DNA from: Parvibaculaceae bacterium PLY_AMNH_Bact1
Lineage (GTDB): Bacteria > Pseudomonadota > Alphaproteobacteria > Parvibaculales > Parvibaculaceae
Assembly (NCBI GenBank): GCA_032881465.1
Contig: CP126168.1
Coordinates: 1,116,001-1,180,000 of the forward strand
Direction: 5' to 3'
Length of the DNA: 64,000 nt
The notes under the pieces were generated by a model. That model did no database searches. It had not been told where the DNA came from and saw only the letters and a list, made by a program, of their open reading frames with translations. Below are positions 50,946 to 59,707 of this stretch, in pieces (positions within the stretch are counted from its first letter, which is position 1; each line of letters opens with the position of its first letter). The translations under genes and the position numbers were made by a program.

Positions 50946-51626
50946 CTAAAAGTGCTCTGGTCGCAGTGTTTTTAGCGCGTGCGGCAAGGCGTCATAATGG
51001 TCGATTAGATGGTCAGCGCCGAGGTCCGGAGCAGGGATGTCTGTATAGCCGAACGTTACGCAGATCGACGGAATTGAAGCGGCCTCAGCTGCTCTGATAT
51101 CCGGACTGCTATCGCCGACCATCACGGTACCGCCAACATCTCCGCCAAGGCGGGAAACAGCCTCCGTCAGATGAAGGGGGTCGGGTTTCCTGACATCAAG
51201 AGTGTCGCCGCCGATTACAACCGGGAAGTAGTGGGCAATTTCCAGTGTGTTGAGCAATTGATGGGTCAGGCGCTCTGCCTTGTTGGTGCAGATGCCGAGA
51301 CTGATTTCACGCGCGCGGAGCGCCTCAAGCTGATCTAGAACGCCAGGAAAGAGCACTGTGTGGTCGGCAATATGGTCCCCATAATAGTCGAGGAACTCCT
51401 CGAATAATCCGTCCAGCTGATTTTCGTCGGCAGGCGCGCCAGTCGCTTCAAATGCCTTCTCCATGATTTTTCGGGCACCTGCGCCGACCATGGAACGCAT
51501 CTGCGTATCGGGGACGGGCACGCGCCCATGGCGCTCCAGCAGCACATTCATCGTGTGACAAAGGTCGAGCGCTGTGTCGGCGAGAGTGCCGTCAAGATCG
51601 AATAGAACAACTGGGCTGGAGCGCAT
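50946..51626 (-). CDS. gph: Phosphoglycolate phosphatase-like HAD hydrolase
   Basis: 226-residue HAD-superfamily phosphatase. Motif I VLFDLDGTLADTALDL, motif II CTNKA, motif III KPDP and motif IV VGDSSPDIRAAEAAS are intact; the cap domain is of the Gph/YqaB type. It dephosphorylates 2-phosphoglycolate from oxidative DNA repair or oxygenase activity. TAA directly precedes the ATG. Convergent with the DUF3047-like gene. Confidence 0.88.
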   Translation of the reverse strand: MRSSPVVLFDLDGTLADTALDLCHTMNVLLERHGRVPVPDTQMRSMVGAGARKIMEKAFEATGAPADENQLDGLFEEFLDYYGDHIADHTVLFPGVLDQLEALRAREISLGICTNKAERLTHQLLNTLEIAHYFPVVIGGDTLDVRKPDPLHLTEAVSRLGGDVGGTVMVGDSSPDIRAAEAASIPSICVTFGYTDIPAPDLGADHLIDHYDALPHALKTLRPEHF

Positions 51627-51929
51627 TTAGGTCAAACCAATTTAAGAGAAGAAGAAAGGACGCCTTGTGGATAAGTCATAAAGAGATTCACTTTCAACCA
51701 CTTATTCCTGAAACTGGATTCAAAAGCTGATCAACGTGCATCGCCTTTGGTGTGGCTCATCAGCGAGCCAAAAACGCGTAACCTTAGCGCTTTTTTGGCT
51801 GCGATTGAACGCGATGCACCTGGACGACAGCTGATAGATTGGATGAGGATAAGTCATCCGGAGGATTCATCTGTTGACTCTAAATCTGAACCCGTTGACT
51901 CAATCTCTGAAGAAAAACGCCTAGAGAGT
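51627..51929. other. 303-base gap with DnaA-box-like site and short repeats
   Basis: Low coding potential. A perfect DnaA-box sequence (TGTGGATAA, 51666-51674) lies in an 11-base direct repeat GGATAAGTCAT (51669-51679 and 51847-51857). GTTGACTC is repeated at 51873 and 51894, 21 bases apart, and GGATGA/TCATCC form a small inverted repeat (51841-51859). The short plus-strand open frame across the gap has no good start and continues antisense into the DUF2817 gene, so it was not called. Confidence 0.45.
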
Positions 51930-53066
51930 CTAATCCGCTGCGTCAGCACCACGCCATTCAGCAAGCCCAGCGAGTGTCTGCGCATAGGTGGTTCGCGCAT
52001 TACCGATAACCGTCTCTCGGAAGCTCTCCCGGTCTGGCGCATAGTCTTCCCGAATTTCAGCGAGGTAAGAGGTGGCTTCAGGTGCATCCAACCCGCCTTC
52101 AAACCGAAGCCACCGCTCGAGCATGGAAACACGAAGAGCTTCGGCTGCATTGGACTTGGGACTTGAAGAGCGGAATTCCACCACAGCGCCTGCGAAGGTC
52201 GCATGGTTGGACAGTGCCTCTTCGATCCCCCAAAAAAGGATTCCGTGCCGGGTAGGGCGTTTAGAGCCCCAAAGTTGGTCGACATGTTCAGAACTAAGAG
52301 CGTCAGCGCCCCACCAATGTTTGGCCTGTGCAAGTCCGGAGCTGCCCGGTGGGGAAAAACAGAGAAATATGAGCTCACCGTCCCCTACCGGACCTGTGTG
52401 CCAGTCGATAAAAGCAACCTGGCGAGTCTGCGCTAACTCCGTCTGCACGACTTTCTGCAGGGTCGTGGTCGACCACTCCAGAGACATCCCCCCAAAGTGA
52501 AATCCGTCCGGGTGCGTGTATTGGCCGCGACTGATCGCATCTTCAATAGACCAAAGGCCATGTTTGGCAATCAGACGAGCCCCTTCATTTAAAAGGCGCC
52601 TGATCGCTTTTTCGTCGATCCGTTTGGGACAGAGCAAAGGGTGGATCTGCTCATAAAGTGGGTTTTCTGGATGAGGGGCATCATGATCCAGCCAGTTCCG
52701 GTTGAGGTCGACATTATTTTCGGTGCCTCTCAGGCACCAGGCAAAGCCAAACGGGTTGACTGCATGGACCATGAGGACCGCCACCCCTGGAGATAGGGAA
52801 GCGGGGCCGCCCCCCTGGATCCAATCCAGTTGGGCAGCAGATCCAGCAAATCCTTCCGCACCGTGGGTCCCGCACGTGTTGAGCAGGACTGCGCTCGCAT
52901 CTCTAGGGCCAAACCAGGCCGTGTCCATTGTAAGGGTTTCACCGGAGGGTCCTGTTGCATTCGGGTTGACATATTGCTGCACGTCTCCACCAGCCGCCTG
53001 AACAGCCTCCACGAAGCGATCTCGGGCGATGGTATAAGTGTCGGAAAATGCAGCTGTCTTAGTCAT
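51930..53066 (-). CDS. DUF2817 zinc peptidase-like protein
   Basis: 378-residue member of the DUF2817 group, related to M14 zinc carboxypeptidases. The metal-binding HGAEG (CGTHGAEGFAGSAAQL) and the second His in FIDWHTGPVGDGE, with LRGTENNVDLNRNW between, are the visible ligands. Cytoplasmic by lack of signal. Related to succinylglutamate desuccinylase-like enzymes; the substrate is not known. Confidence 0.82.
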   Translation of the reverse strand: MTKTAAFSDTYTIARDRFVEAVQAAGGDVQQYVNPNATGPSGETLTMDTAWFGPRDASAVLLNTCGTHGAEGFAGSAAQLDWIQGGGPASLSPGVAVLMVHAVNPFGFAWCLRGTENNVDLNRNWLDHDAPHPENPLYEQIHPLLCPKRIDEKAIRRLLNEGARLIAKHGLWSIEDAISRGQYTHPDGFHFGGMSLEWSTTTLQKVVQTELAQTRQVAFIDWHTGPVGDGELIFLCFSPPGSSGLAQAKHWWGADALSSEHVDQLWGSKRPTRHGILFWGIEEALSNHATFAGAVVEFRSSSPKSNAAEALRVSMLERWLRFEGGLDAPEATSYLAEIREDYAPDRESFRETVIGNARTTYAQTLAGLAEWRGADAAD

Positions 53067-53242
53067 TGAGGCTCATGGTCGTCCCCTTGGGTGCCCATGT
53101 CGATTGGTTTGTGTCGAATATTTTGTGTCGCTCAAGGCTACGTATGGAGACTGGCCCTTGATGCACCCGCACCAGAATGCGCAAGATGGTGCCAATAGGG
53201 ACCAGCAATGGCCCGCTGAAATGACCAAGAGGACTAGGCGAC

Positions 53243-54691
53243 ATGAACCTTCGCGACCCCAATCTCCTGCGCACGCTCTGCTACATTAATGGGAGCTGGA
53301 CTGGAGAGGACGCTGCAAAGACGGCTGTGACCAACCCGGCAACGGGCGAAGTGATCGCAGAAGTGCCTGTTCTGGGCAAAGCTGAGACAGAGAAAGCCAT
53401 TGACGCGGCCTATAACGCGGGGTCGGCCTGGGCGGCATGCACGGCGAAAGAACGGAGCGCCATCTTGCGGCGATGGTTCGATTTGATGATTGAGAACGCC
53501 GACGATCTGGCGGTGATCCTCACAAGCGAGCAGGGCAAGCCGTTGACTGAAGCTAAAGGTGAGATCACCTACGCGGCATCTTTCCTCGAATTCTATGCCG
53601 AAGAGGCCAAGCGCATTCACGGTAGTATTGTTCCCGCCCCCTCAGATGATCGCCAGATTGTAGTTCTGAAGCAGCCGGTGGGGGTCGTGGCATCCATCAC
53701 ACCCTGGAATTTCCCCGCTGCCATGATCACCCGCAAAGTCGGACCTGCACTTGCAGCCGGTTGCACGGTGGTCGCAAAACCAGCGACGCAAACCCCCCTA
53801 TCTGCTTTCGCCATGGCGGAACTGGCTGAAAGGGCGGGCGTTCCTAAAGGGGTTTTCTCGGTCCTGACCGGCAAGTCCGGCGAGATTGGCGGCGAGCTCA
53901 CGTCAAATCCCAAGGTGAGAAAGCTTACCTTCACCGGCTCAACGGAAGTCGGTCGCCTGTTGATGGAGCAGGGGGCGTCTACTATCAAAAAAATGTCAAT
54001 GGAATTGGGTGGCAATGCCCCCTTCATTGTCTTTGATGACGCTGATGTTGATGCTGCCGTGGAAGGCGGACTTGCCGCCAAATACCGTAATACAGGTCAG
54101 ACCTGCATCTGCACGAACCGGTTTTTGGTGCATACCAGTGTCTACGACCAGTTTGTTGAGAAACTCGCCGCCAAAGCAGCGGACCTAAAGGTGGGTAGTG
54201 GCCTGGAAGAGGGGGTGGGCCAGGGACCGCTTATTGATATGGCTGGTGTGGAGAAGGTGGAGGAGCATGTCTCCGATGCGCTGGAGAAAGGCGCGCAGCT
54301 GCTAACGGGCGGCAAACGGCATTCCCTGGGTGGGACATTTTATGAGCCGACGGTTCTGGTGAATGTCACCCCGGATATGAAAATTGCCAGTGAAGAGACA
54401 TTTGGCCCGGTTGCCCCGGTCTTCCGTTTCGAAACGGAGGAAGAAGCCATTAAATTGGCGAATGACACGCCTTTTGGTCTTGCGGCCTATTTCTATGCCC
54501 GCGATATTGGCCGCTGCTGGCGAGTCGCCGCTGCCCTTGAATATGGGCTGGTGGGTGTGAATGCAGGGATCATCTCCACGGAGGTGGCTCCCTTCGGTGG
54601 ATGGAAGGAATCAGGTGTCGGGCGCGAAGGCGGCCAGTGGGGCATTGAGGAGTTCCTTGAGATCAAATATGTAGCGATGGCCGGTCTCTGA
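53243..54691 (+). CDS. gabD: NAD(P)-dependent succinate-semialdehyde dehydrogenase
   Basis: 482-residue aldehyde dehydrogenase of the succinate-semialdehyde type, converting succinic semialdehyde to succinate. NPATGEVIAEVPV, TPWNFPAAMITRKVGPALAAG, FTGSTEVGRLL, catalytic Glu254 in MELGGNAPFIVFDDAD and the nucleophile Cys288 in NTGQTCICTNRFLV are present; PFGGWKESGVGREGG near the end is typical of GabD. No gabT is near. The gene stands before rpiA on the same strand, 28 bases apart. Confidence 0.9.
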   Translation: MNLRDPNLLRTLCYINGSWTGEDAAKTAVTNPATGEVIAEVPVLGKAETEKAIDAAYNAGSAWAACTAKERSAILRRWFDLMIENADDLAVILTSEQGKPLTEAKGEITYAASFLEFYAEEAKRIHGSIVPAPSDDRQIVVLKQPVGVVASITPWNFPAAMITRKVGPALAAGCTVVAKPATQTPLSAFAMAELAERAGVPKGVFSVLTGKSGEIGGELTSNPKVRKLTFTGSTEVGRLLMEQGASTIKKMSMELGGNAPFIVFDDADVDAAVEGGLAAKYRNTGQTCICTNRFLVHTSVYDQFVEKLAAKAADLKVGSGLEEGVGQGPLIDMAGVEKVEEHVSDALEKGAQLLTGGKRHSLGGTFYEPTVLVNVTPDMKIASEETFGPVAPVFRFETEEEAIKLANDTPFGLAAYFYARDIGRCWRVAAALEYGLVGVNAGIISTEVAPFGGWKESGVGREGGQWGIEEFLEIKYVAMAGL

Positions 54692-54719
54692 TCTGCCTCG
54701 CAGGAGAGGCGAAGACAGG

Positions 54720-55418
54720 ATGAGCGCAGACGACCAGAAGAAACGATCAGCCGAACGCGCGCTCGATTTTGTTGAAGACGGCATGAAGCTCGGCCTTGGG
54801 ACGGGCTCTACGGCTGAGCACCTTGTGAGGCTCTTGGGAGAAAAGGTCGCAAACGGGCTCAATGTTGTCTGCGTGCCCACATCGGACCGCACTGCGGCGT
54901 TGGCAGAGGAACTGAATATTCCCCTTACCACGCTTTCTGACACGCCACACCTCGATGTCACCATTGATGGCGCGGACGAATTCGATGCGCAGTTGCGGCT
55001 GGTGAAAGGTGGAGGTGGGGCCTTGTTGCGGGAGAAGATTGTGGCAACCGCGTCGGACTGCATGATTGTAATCACCGATGCCTCAAAGCAGGTCGAGACG
55101 CTGGGCGCGTTTCCCTTCCCTATTGAGGTCATTCCGTTCGGGTGTCGAACCACGGAGGAGAAGATCAAGCGTGTCGCCGCAGAATTCGGCTGTATCGGAC
55201 CGATTGTCCGTCGGGCTGATGAATATGGTGAGCCGTTTCTCACCGACAGTGAGAATTTCATCTATGACTGCCAATTTGGCGCAATTCCTGATCCTGACGG
55301 GCTAGCGCAAGCGTTGAACCTGATCCCAGGTGTCGTCGATAACGGATTTTTTATCGGGATTGCGAATGTCGCTATTGTTGGAACCGATGACGGCACACAT
55401 CTGGTAGAGCCGAAATAG
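54720..55418 (+). CDS. rpiA: Ribose-5-phosphate isomerase A
   Basis: 232-residue RpiA, interconverting ribose 5-phosphate and ribulose 5-phosphate in the pentose phosphate pathway. LGLGTGSTAEHLVRLLGE, PTSDRTAALAEELNIPL, DVTIDGADEFDAQLRLVKGGGGALLREKI and KQVETLGAFPFPIEVIPFG are intact, including the acidic and lysine residues of the active site. The rpiA-gor order that follows is common in alphaproteobacteria. Start has AGACAGG close by. Confidence 0.94.
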   Translation: MSADDQKKRSAERALDFVEDGMKLGLGTGSTAEHLVRLLGEKVANGLNVVCVPTSDRTAALAEELNIPLTTLSDTPHLDVTIDGADEFDAQLRLVKGGGGALLREKIVATASDCMIVITDASKQVETLGAFPFPIEVIPFGCRTTEEKIKRVAAEFGCIGPIVRRADEYGEPFLTDSENFIYDCQFGAIPDPDGLAQALNLIPGVVDNGFFIGIANVAIVGTDDGTHLVEPK

Positions 55419-55476
55419 GGTACCTCCGCATCTGAGCGATCCGGAAAAACAAACAAGAGCGTGAAGGGACTGCGCC

Positions 55477-56868
55477 ATGGCTGAGACTAATTTTGATTAT
55501 GATCTTTTCGTGATCGGCGCTGGGTCGGGTGGTGTCAGAGCGGCTCGCATGTCGGCGTCACATGGAGCAAAGGTCGCCGTCGCCGAAGAATATCGTGTTG
55601 GTGGCACCTGCGTCATTCGCGGCTGCGTTCCCAAAAAGCTCTTTGTCTATGCAAGTCAGTTCCATGAAGAGTTTGAAGACGCTGCGGGTTTTGGCTGGAC
55701 CGTGCCCAAGGCGACGTTTGATTGGACGACATTGCGCGACAATAAAGACAAAGAGATTGATCGGCTCAATCAGATTTACATCCGCAACCTCAACAATTCA
55801 GGCGTTGAAATCATCGACAGCCGGGCGGTCCTGAAAGACGCTCATACGGTCCACCTGGTGGGTGAGGACCGGGATGTAACCGCCGACAAGATTCTGATTG
55901 CGACCGGGGCCACCGCAAATGTGGATGGCGGGCTTAAGGGCGCTGAGCATGCGATCACCTCCAACGAAGCCTTTCATCTGGAGGCCTTGCCAGAGAAAGT
56001 GATTGTCACCGGTGGAGGATATATTGCGGTTGAGTTTGCCGGCATTTTCAATGGTCTCGGCATTGAGACAACACTGCTTTATCGCGGTGAAGAGATTCTG
56101 CGTGGCTTTGACGATGACCTGCGGTCGACACTCCATGAAGAGATGGAGAAAAAGGGCATTCGGGTCATCACGGAAACCGTATTCACAGAAATTGAGAAGT
56201 CAGGCGACGGCTACATAGCCCATTTGAGCACTGGCGAGGTTTTGGATACAGGGCTTGTCATGTTTGCTATTGGTCGGGACCCGAACACCACAGGTTTGGG
56301 TCTTGAAGAAGTTGGCATTGAAATGGGCCGCAAGGGGGAGATCCTTGTCGACAAATATTCGCGTACGAATGTCGAGAACATCTACGCTGTAGGTGATGTT
56401 ACCGACCGCGCAAACCTGACCCCTATCGCAATTCGCGAAGGGGCCGCCTTTGCGGAGACAGTGTTCAATAACAACCCGCAGGCCGTCGATCACGCCATCA
56501 TTCCAACAGCCGTCTTCTCACAGCCTGAGATCGGTACTGTCGGGCTCACAGAAGAGCAGGCCCGTGCTGAATATTCCGACATTGATATCTATAAGTCGAA
56601 ATTCAGAGCCATGAAGCACACTCTGTCTGGTCGCGATGAGCAGACAATGATGAAAATTATTGTCGATGCAGCAACAGACAAGGTCGTGGGCTGTCACGTA
56701 ATCGGGCCGCACTCAGGTGAGATGATCCAGGCCATTGGCATCGCCGTCACCATGGGGGCGACGAAGGCGCAGTTTGATATGACCGTCGCTGTGCACCCGA
56801 CAGCTGCGGAGGAACTGGTCACCATGAAAGAGAAATGGGTCGCGCCGGAGCTGAAGGCAGCGGACTAA
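55477..56868 (+). CDS. gor: Glutathione-disulfide reductase
   Basis: 463-residue flavoprotein disulfide reductase using NADPH to keep glutathione reduced. FVIGAGSGGVRAARMSASHG (FAD), redox cysteines Cys45/Cys50 in VGGTCVIRGCVPKK, IVTGGGYIAVEFAGIFNG (NADPH; followed by arginine LYRGE for 2'-phosphate), YAVGDVTDRANLTPIA and the active-site histidine in AVHPTAAEELVTMKE. Ends with a 4-bp shared stop region with the convergent TetR gene. Shares a strand and neighbourhood with rpiA (NADPH supply). Confidence 0.94.
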   Translation: MAETNFDYDLFVIGAGSGGVRAARMSASHGAKVAVAEEYRVGGTCVIRGCVPKKLFVYASQFHEEFEDAAGFGWTVPKATFDWTTLRDNKDKEIDRLNQIYIRNLNNSGVEIIDSRAVLKDAHTVHLVGEDRDVTADKILIATGATANVDGGLKGAEHAITSNEAFHLEALPEKVIVTGGGYIAVEFAGIFNGLGIETTLLYRGEEILRGFDDDLRSTLHEEMEKKGIRVITETVFTEIEKSGDGYIAHLSTGEVLDTGLVMFAIGRDPNTTGLGLEEVGIEMGRKGEILVDKYSRTNVENIYAVGDVTDRANLTPIAIREGAAFAETVFNNNPQAVDHAIIPTAVFSQPEIGTVGLTEEQARAEYSDIDIYKSKFRAMKHTLSGRDEQTMMKIIVDAATDKVVGCHVIGPHSGEMIQAIGIAVTMGATKAQFDMTVAVHPTAAEELVTMKEKWVAPELKAAD

Positions 56869-57467
56869 GCGCCCGACCGCAAGCCGCGCAGGACGTCCCT
56901 GAGCAGTCCTTGAGCAAATGCAGCGTCAAGGGGCAGGTGGCCGATCAGAACGCGATAGAAGAGCGGGCCATAAATCATGTCGAGTGCAATCTCGATATCC
57001 GCATCCACGCGAACTTCCCCGGCGACAATCGCGCGGGTCAAAAGGTCATGTCCTTCGACGCGGCTTTTCAGGATGACCTGATTGCGGAACCCTTTAGCAA
57101 TTTCACTATCTTGTTCGGCCGCCGCCAGCATGAGCCGCACCTGACCGCCGCGTTTGGTTGCGAATTTGTCGACCACTTTCAAGAGCTGGCGCTCTAGGTC
57201 TGCCAGGGGAGAGGCGGTTTCCCGGACATTCGTTTGTGCTGTGTCCGCCTCCATGAGAGTGGCCATGGCGAGCGCCTGGGCATTGGGCCAGGACCGGTAG
57301 ATGGTGGGTTTCCCGACCTTTGCCCGTGCGGCAACCGCTTCCATCGTCACGGCTGAGATGCCGCCTTCTTCCAGAAGGCCCGCTGCTGCATCCAGGATCG
57401 CTCGACGCGCGGCCTCACTGCGAGGTCGTCCGCGTTTTGGTTTTTCGCTCTTGACTCTGTCAATCAT
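56865..57467 (-). CDS. TetR family repressor
   Basis: 200-residue TetR-like regulator. A basic lead (KSEKPKRGRPRSEAARRAIL) is followed by GISAVTMEAVAARAKVGKPTIYRSWPNAQAL, the HTH with the YR(S/H)W signature of the AcrR/C-terminal TetR_C_11-type group. The start was set at ATG 57467; the open frame extends further but would cover the divergent VOC gene. Operator-like ACGTACGT lies in the 51-base gap to that gene. Confidence 0.85.
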   Translation of the reverse strand: MIDRVKSEKPKRGRPRSEAARRAILDAAAGLLEEGGISAVTMEAVAARAKVGKPTIYRSWPNAQALAMATLMEADTAQTNVRETASPLADLERQLLKVVDKFATKRGGQVRLMLAAAEQDSEIAKGFRNQVILKSRVEGHDLLTRAIVAGEVRVDADIEIALDMIYGPLFYRVLIGHLPLDAAFAQGLLRDVLRGLRSGA

Positions 57468-57475
57468 TATGAAAC

Positions 57476-57483
57476 ACGTACGT
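57476..57483. promoter_or_regulatory. ACGTACGT palindrome, candidate TetR operator
   Basis: Eight-base palindrome, followed by a further ACGT (57485-57488), between the divergent TetR and VOC starts. Short, so the operator's real limits are uncertain. Confidence 0.4.
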
Positions 57484-57518
57484 AACGTAAATAAATAGTT
57501 CCGGCAAGGAGAATGATC

Positions 57519-57971
57519 ATGACCAATGTCATCGCCCACGGTCTGATGCCTTACATCGCCGTCCGAGATGGGGCAGCAGCGATTGATTTCTATACACGCG
57601 CCTTTGGGGCAGTGGAAAAATATCGCCTGGAGGATCCGGCAGACGGTCGGATTGGTCATGCTGAACTGACACTGGGTGGATCGACCTTGATGCTGTCAGA
57701 CGAATATCCGGATTTTGGCGCCATTTCGCCAGAAAGCCTCGGCGGATCGCCGGTGAAATTGCACATCTATGTGGATGATGTGGACAGCGTTTTTGCCGGT
57801 GCAATTGAGGCTGGCGGTGTTGAGCTCCGCCCGGTGAAAGACCAGTTCTTTGGCGATAGAAGCGGCATGTTGCAGGACCCGTTTGGCCATACCTGGTTTG
57901 TGGCCACCCAGACCGAGGACGTATCGCCAGCCGAAATGCAGAAGCGCTGGGCGGACGGGATGGCTGGCTAG
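57519..57971 (+). CDS. VOC/PhnB-like glyoxalase-fold protein
   Basis: 150-residue VOC-superfamily protein of the PhnB/YdfO type: GLMPYIAVRDGAAAIDFYTRAFGAVEKYRLEDP, GHAELTLGGSTLMLSDEYP, VKLHIYVDDVDSVFAGAIEAG and DRSGMLQDPFGHTWFVAT. The ATG at 57519 is chosen because AAGGAG (57506-57511) is seven bases before it and only one base from the earlier ATG at 57513. Divergent from the TetR at 57467, which probably controls it. Metal-dependent enzymatic role unknown. Confidence 0.85.
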   Translation: MTNVIAHGLMPYIAVRDGAAAIDFYTRAFGAVEKYRLEDPADGRIGHAELTLGGSTLMLSDEYPDFGAISPESLGGSPVKLHIYVDDVDSVFAGAIEAGGVELRPVKDQFFGDRSGMLQDPFGHTWFVATQTEDVSPAEMQKRWADGMAG

Positions 57972-58112
57972 AGCGTTTCCAAGAAAGTACCAAATCTGAC
58001 TTGGCCGGTTTTCTGTCCGGAAACGCGCCAAATGAGGACAACGTCATCTGGTCACAGACCGGTGACAGAGATTGAAACAGCGAAAGGGACTAACCATCTC
58101 AAGCACTTAGCC

Positions 58113-58141
58113 TTTTCATTGGAACTGATTGGGCCTATAAC
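58113..58141 (+). promoter_or_regulatory. Candidate promoter for DAHP synthase
   Basis: TTTTCA, 17 bases, TATAAC; a leader of about 100 bases precedes the start at 58249. No leader peptide or attenuator stem was recognised. Confidence 0.4.
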
Positions 58142-58248
58142 ATCCCGCCTTCCGGGCACACCCTCCCGAAATCCATGATTTGTGTGGAATGGGTAAGCTG
58201 GTGTGTTAGAAGGTTCGCGAATAAGTGCTTTATTACAAGAGGTTAGCC

Positions 58249-59649
58249 ATGCCAGACGGCAGCGCATCGAAAAATTGGTCCCCTTCGAGCTGGAGAGAGA
58301 AGCCTGTTCTCCAGGTTCCGACCTATCCAGATGCAGATGTGGTGTCAGACGTAGAGGCGACACTTGCGAAATCTCCACCGCTCGTCTTTGCAGGCGAAGC
58401 CCGCAACCTAAAGAAGGATTTGGCCGAAGTCTGTGAAGGCCGCGCCTTCCTTTTGCAGGGCGGTGACTGCGCTGAAAGCTTCGCTGAGTTCCATCCGGAT
58501 AATATTCGCGACACTTTCCGCGTGCTTTTGCAGATGGCAGTGGTGCTCACCTATGCGGCAGCTGTGCCCGTTGTGAAGGTTGGCCGCATCGCCGGTCAGT
58601 TTGCCAAGCCGCGCTCGTCAGACAATGAGACGATCGGCGATGTAACGCTGCCAAGTTACCGTGGTGATATCATCAACGGTATTGAGTTCACGGAAGAAGC
58701 CCGTGTGCCCGATCCGCGGCGCCAGTTGCAGGCCTACAGCCAGTCCGCAGCGGCTCTCAATCTGATCCGTGCATTTGCAACTGGTGGCTACGCTGATCTC
58801 GACTATGTCCACCGCTGGACGCTCGGTTTTGTGGGCGAAGGCGAGGGCAAAAAGCGGTACGAAGATGTCGCGCAACGCATTACCGAAGCGCTCGATTTCA
58901 TGCGTGCTTGTGGCATTGATGCCGATACCGTACCCCAGCTGCAGACAACGTCATTCTACACAAGTCACGAAGCGCTTCTGCTGGGTTACGAGCAGGCAAT
59001 GACACGCGTCGACTCGACATCAGGCGATTGGTACGACACGTCAGCGCACATGCTTTGGATCGGAGACCGGACCCGTCAGGCCGATCACGCCCATGTGGAG
59101 TTCTGCCGTGGTGTTAAAAACCCGATTGGCATGAAGTGCGGCCCATCTATGGAGTCGGACGATCTGTTGCGCCTGATTGATGCACTGAACCCGGACAATG
59201 AGGCTGGTCGTCTGACCCTCATTTGCCGCTTCGGCGCGGAGAATGTTGAGAAACATCTCCCGACGCTTATTCAGGCCGTTGAGAAAGAAGGTCGTAAGGT
59301 TGTTTGGTCGTGCGATCCGATGCATGGCAACACGATCAAAGCGTCAACCGGATACAAGACCCGTCCGGTCGACAGGGTGTTGGCCGAAGTGCAGCAGTTC
59401 ATGAGCGTGCATCGTGATCTTGGAACCCATGCTGGTGGCGTCCATTTCGAGATGACCGGTCAGAATGTGACCGAATGTCTGGGTGGGGCTCAGGCCATTG
59501 GTGAAGAAGATCTGTCAGATCGCTACCACACCCATTGCGATCCGCGTCTCAATGCCAGTCAGTCCTTGGAGCTGGCCTTCCTGATTTCCGAAGGCCTGAA
59601 GAAGGAACGCGACAGCCGGATGCCGGACAACAATGTCGTTTCGATTTGA
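58249..59649 (+). CDS. aroG: Class II DAHP synthase
   Basis: 466-residue class II 3-deoxy-7-phosphoheptulonate synthase, the first step of the shikimate pathway. It begins [20 protein letters not shown], then [57 protein letters not shown]-like [23 protein letters not shown] and [18 protein letters not shown]. The ATG at 58249 follows AAGAGG at six bases; the frame opens at 58225. Class II enzymes have no class I-type feedback domain. Followed by a strong terminator. Confidence 0.93.
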   Translation: MPDGSASKNWSPSSWREKPVLQVPTYPDADVVSDVEATLAKSPPLVFAGEARNLKKDLAEVCEGRAFLLQGGDCAESFAEFHPDNIRDTFRVLLQMAVVLTYAAAVPVVKVGRIAGQFAKPRSSDNETIGDVTLPSYRGDIINGIEFTEEARVPDPRRQLQAYSQSAAALNLIRAFATGGYADLDYVHRWTLGFVGEGEGKKRYEDVAQRITEALDFMRACGIDADTVPQLQTTSFYTSHEALLLGYEQAMTRVDSTSGDWYDTSAHMLWIGDRTRQADHAHVEFCRGVKNPIGMKCGPSMESDDLLRLIDALNPDNEAGRLTLICRFGAENVEKHLPTLIQAVEKEGRKVVWSCDPMHGNTIKASTGYKTRPVDRVLAEVQQFMSVHRDLGTHAGGVHFEMTGQNVTECLGGAQAIGEEDLSDRYHTHCDPRLNASQSLELAFLISEGLKKERDSRMPDNNVVSI

Positions 59650-59667
59650 TCCCAAATGATCTAGTTG

Positions 59668-59706
59668 AAAAGGGTGGGCTCAGTTCAGACTGGGTCCGCC
59701 CTTTTT
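59668..59706. terminator. Bidirectional rho-independent terminator
   Basis: A 16-bp stem with three G-T wobbles (AAAAGGGTGGGCTCAG / CTGGGTCCGCCCTTTT), six-base loop, T-run on one side and A-run on the other. It lies between the DAHP synthase stop and the convergent methyltransferase stop (59708). Confidence 0.92.
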
Positions 59707-59707
59707 G

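Noticed and set aside
51747-52166. 139-codon plus-strand frame in the gap next to the DUF2817 gene
   Set aside because: Begins with TTG without a ribosome-binding site and more than half runs antisense to a conserved gene.
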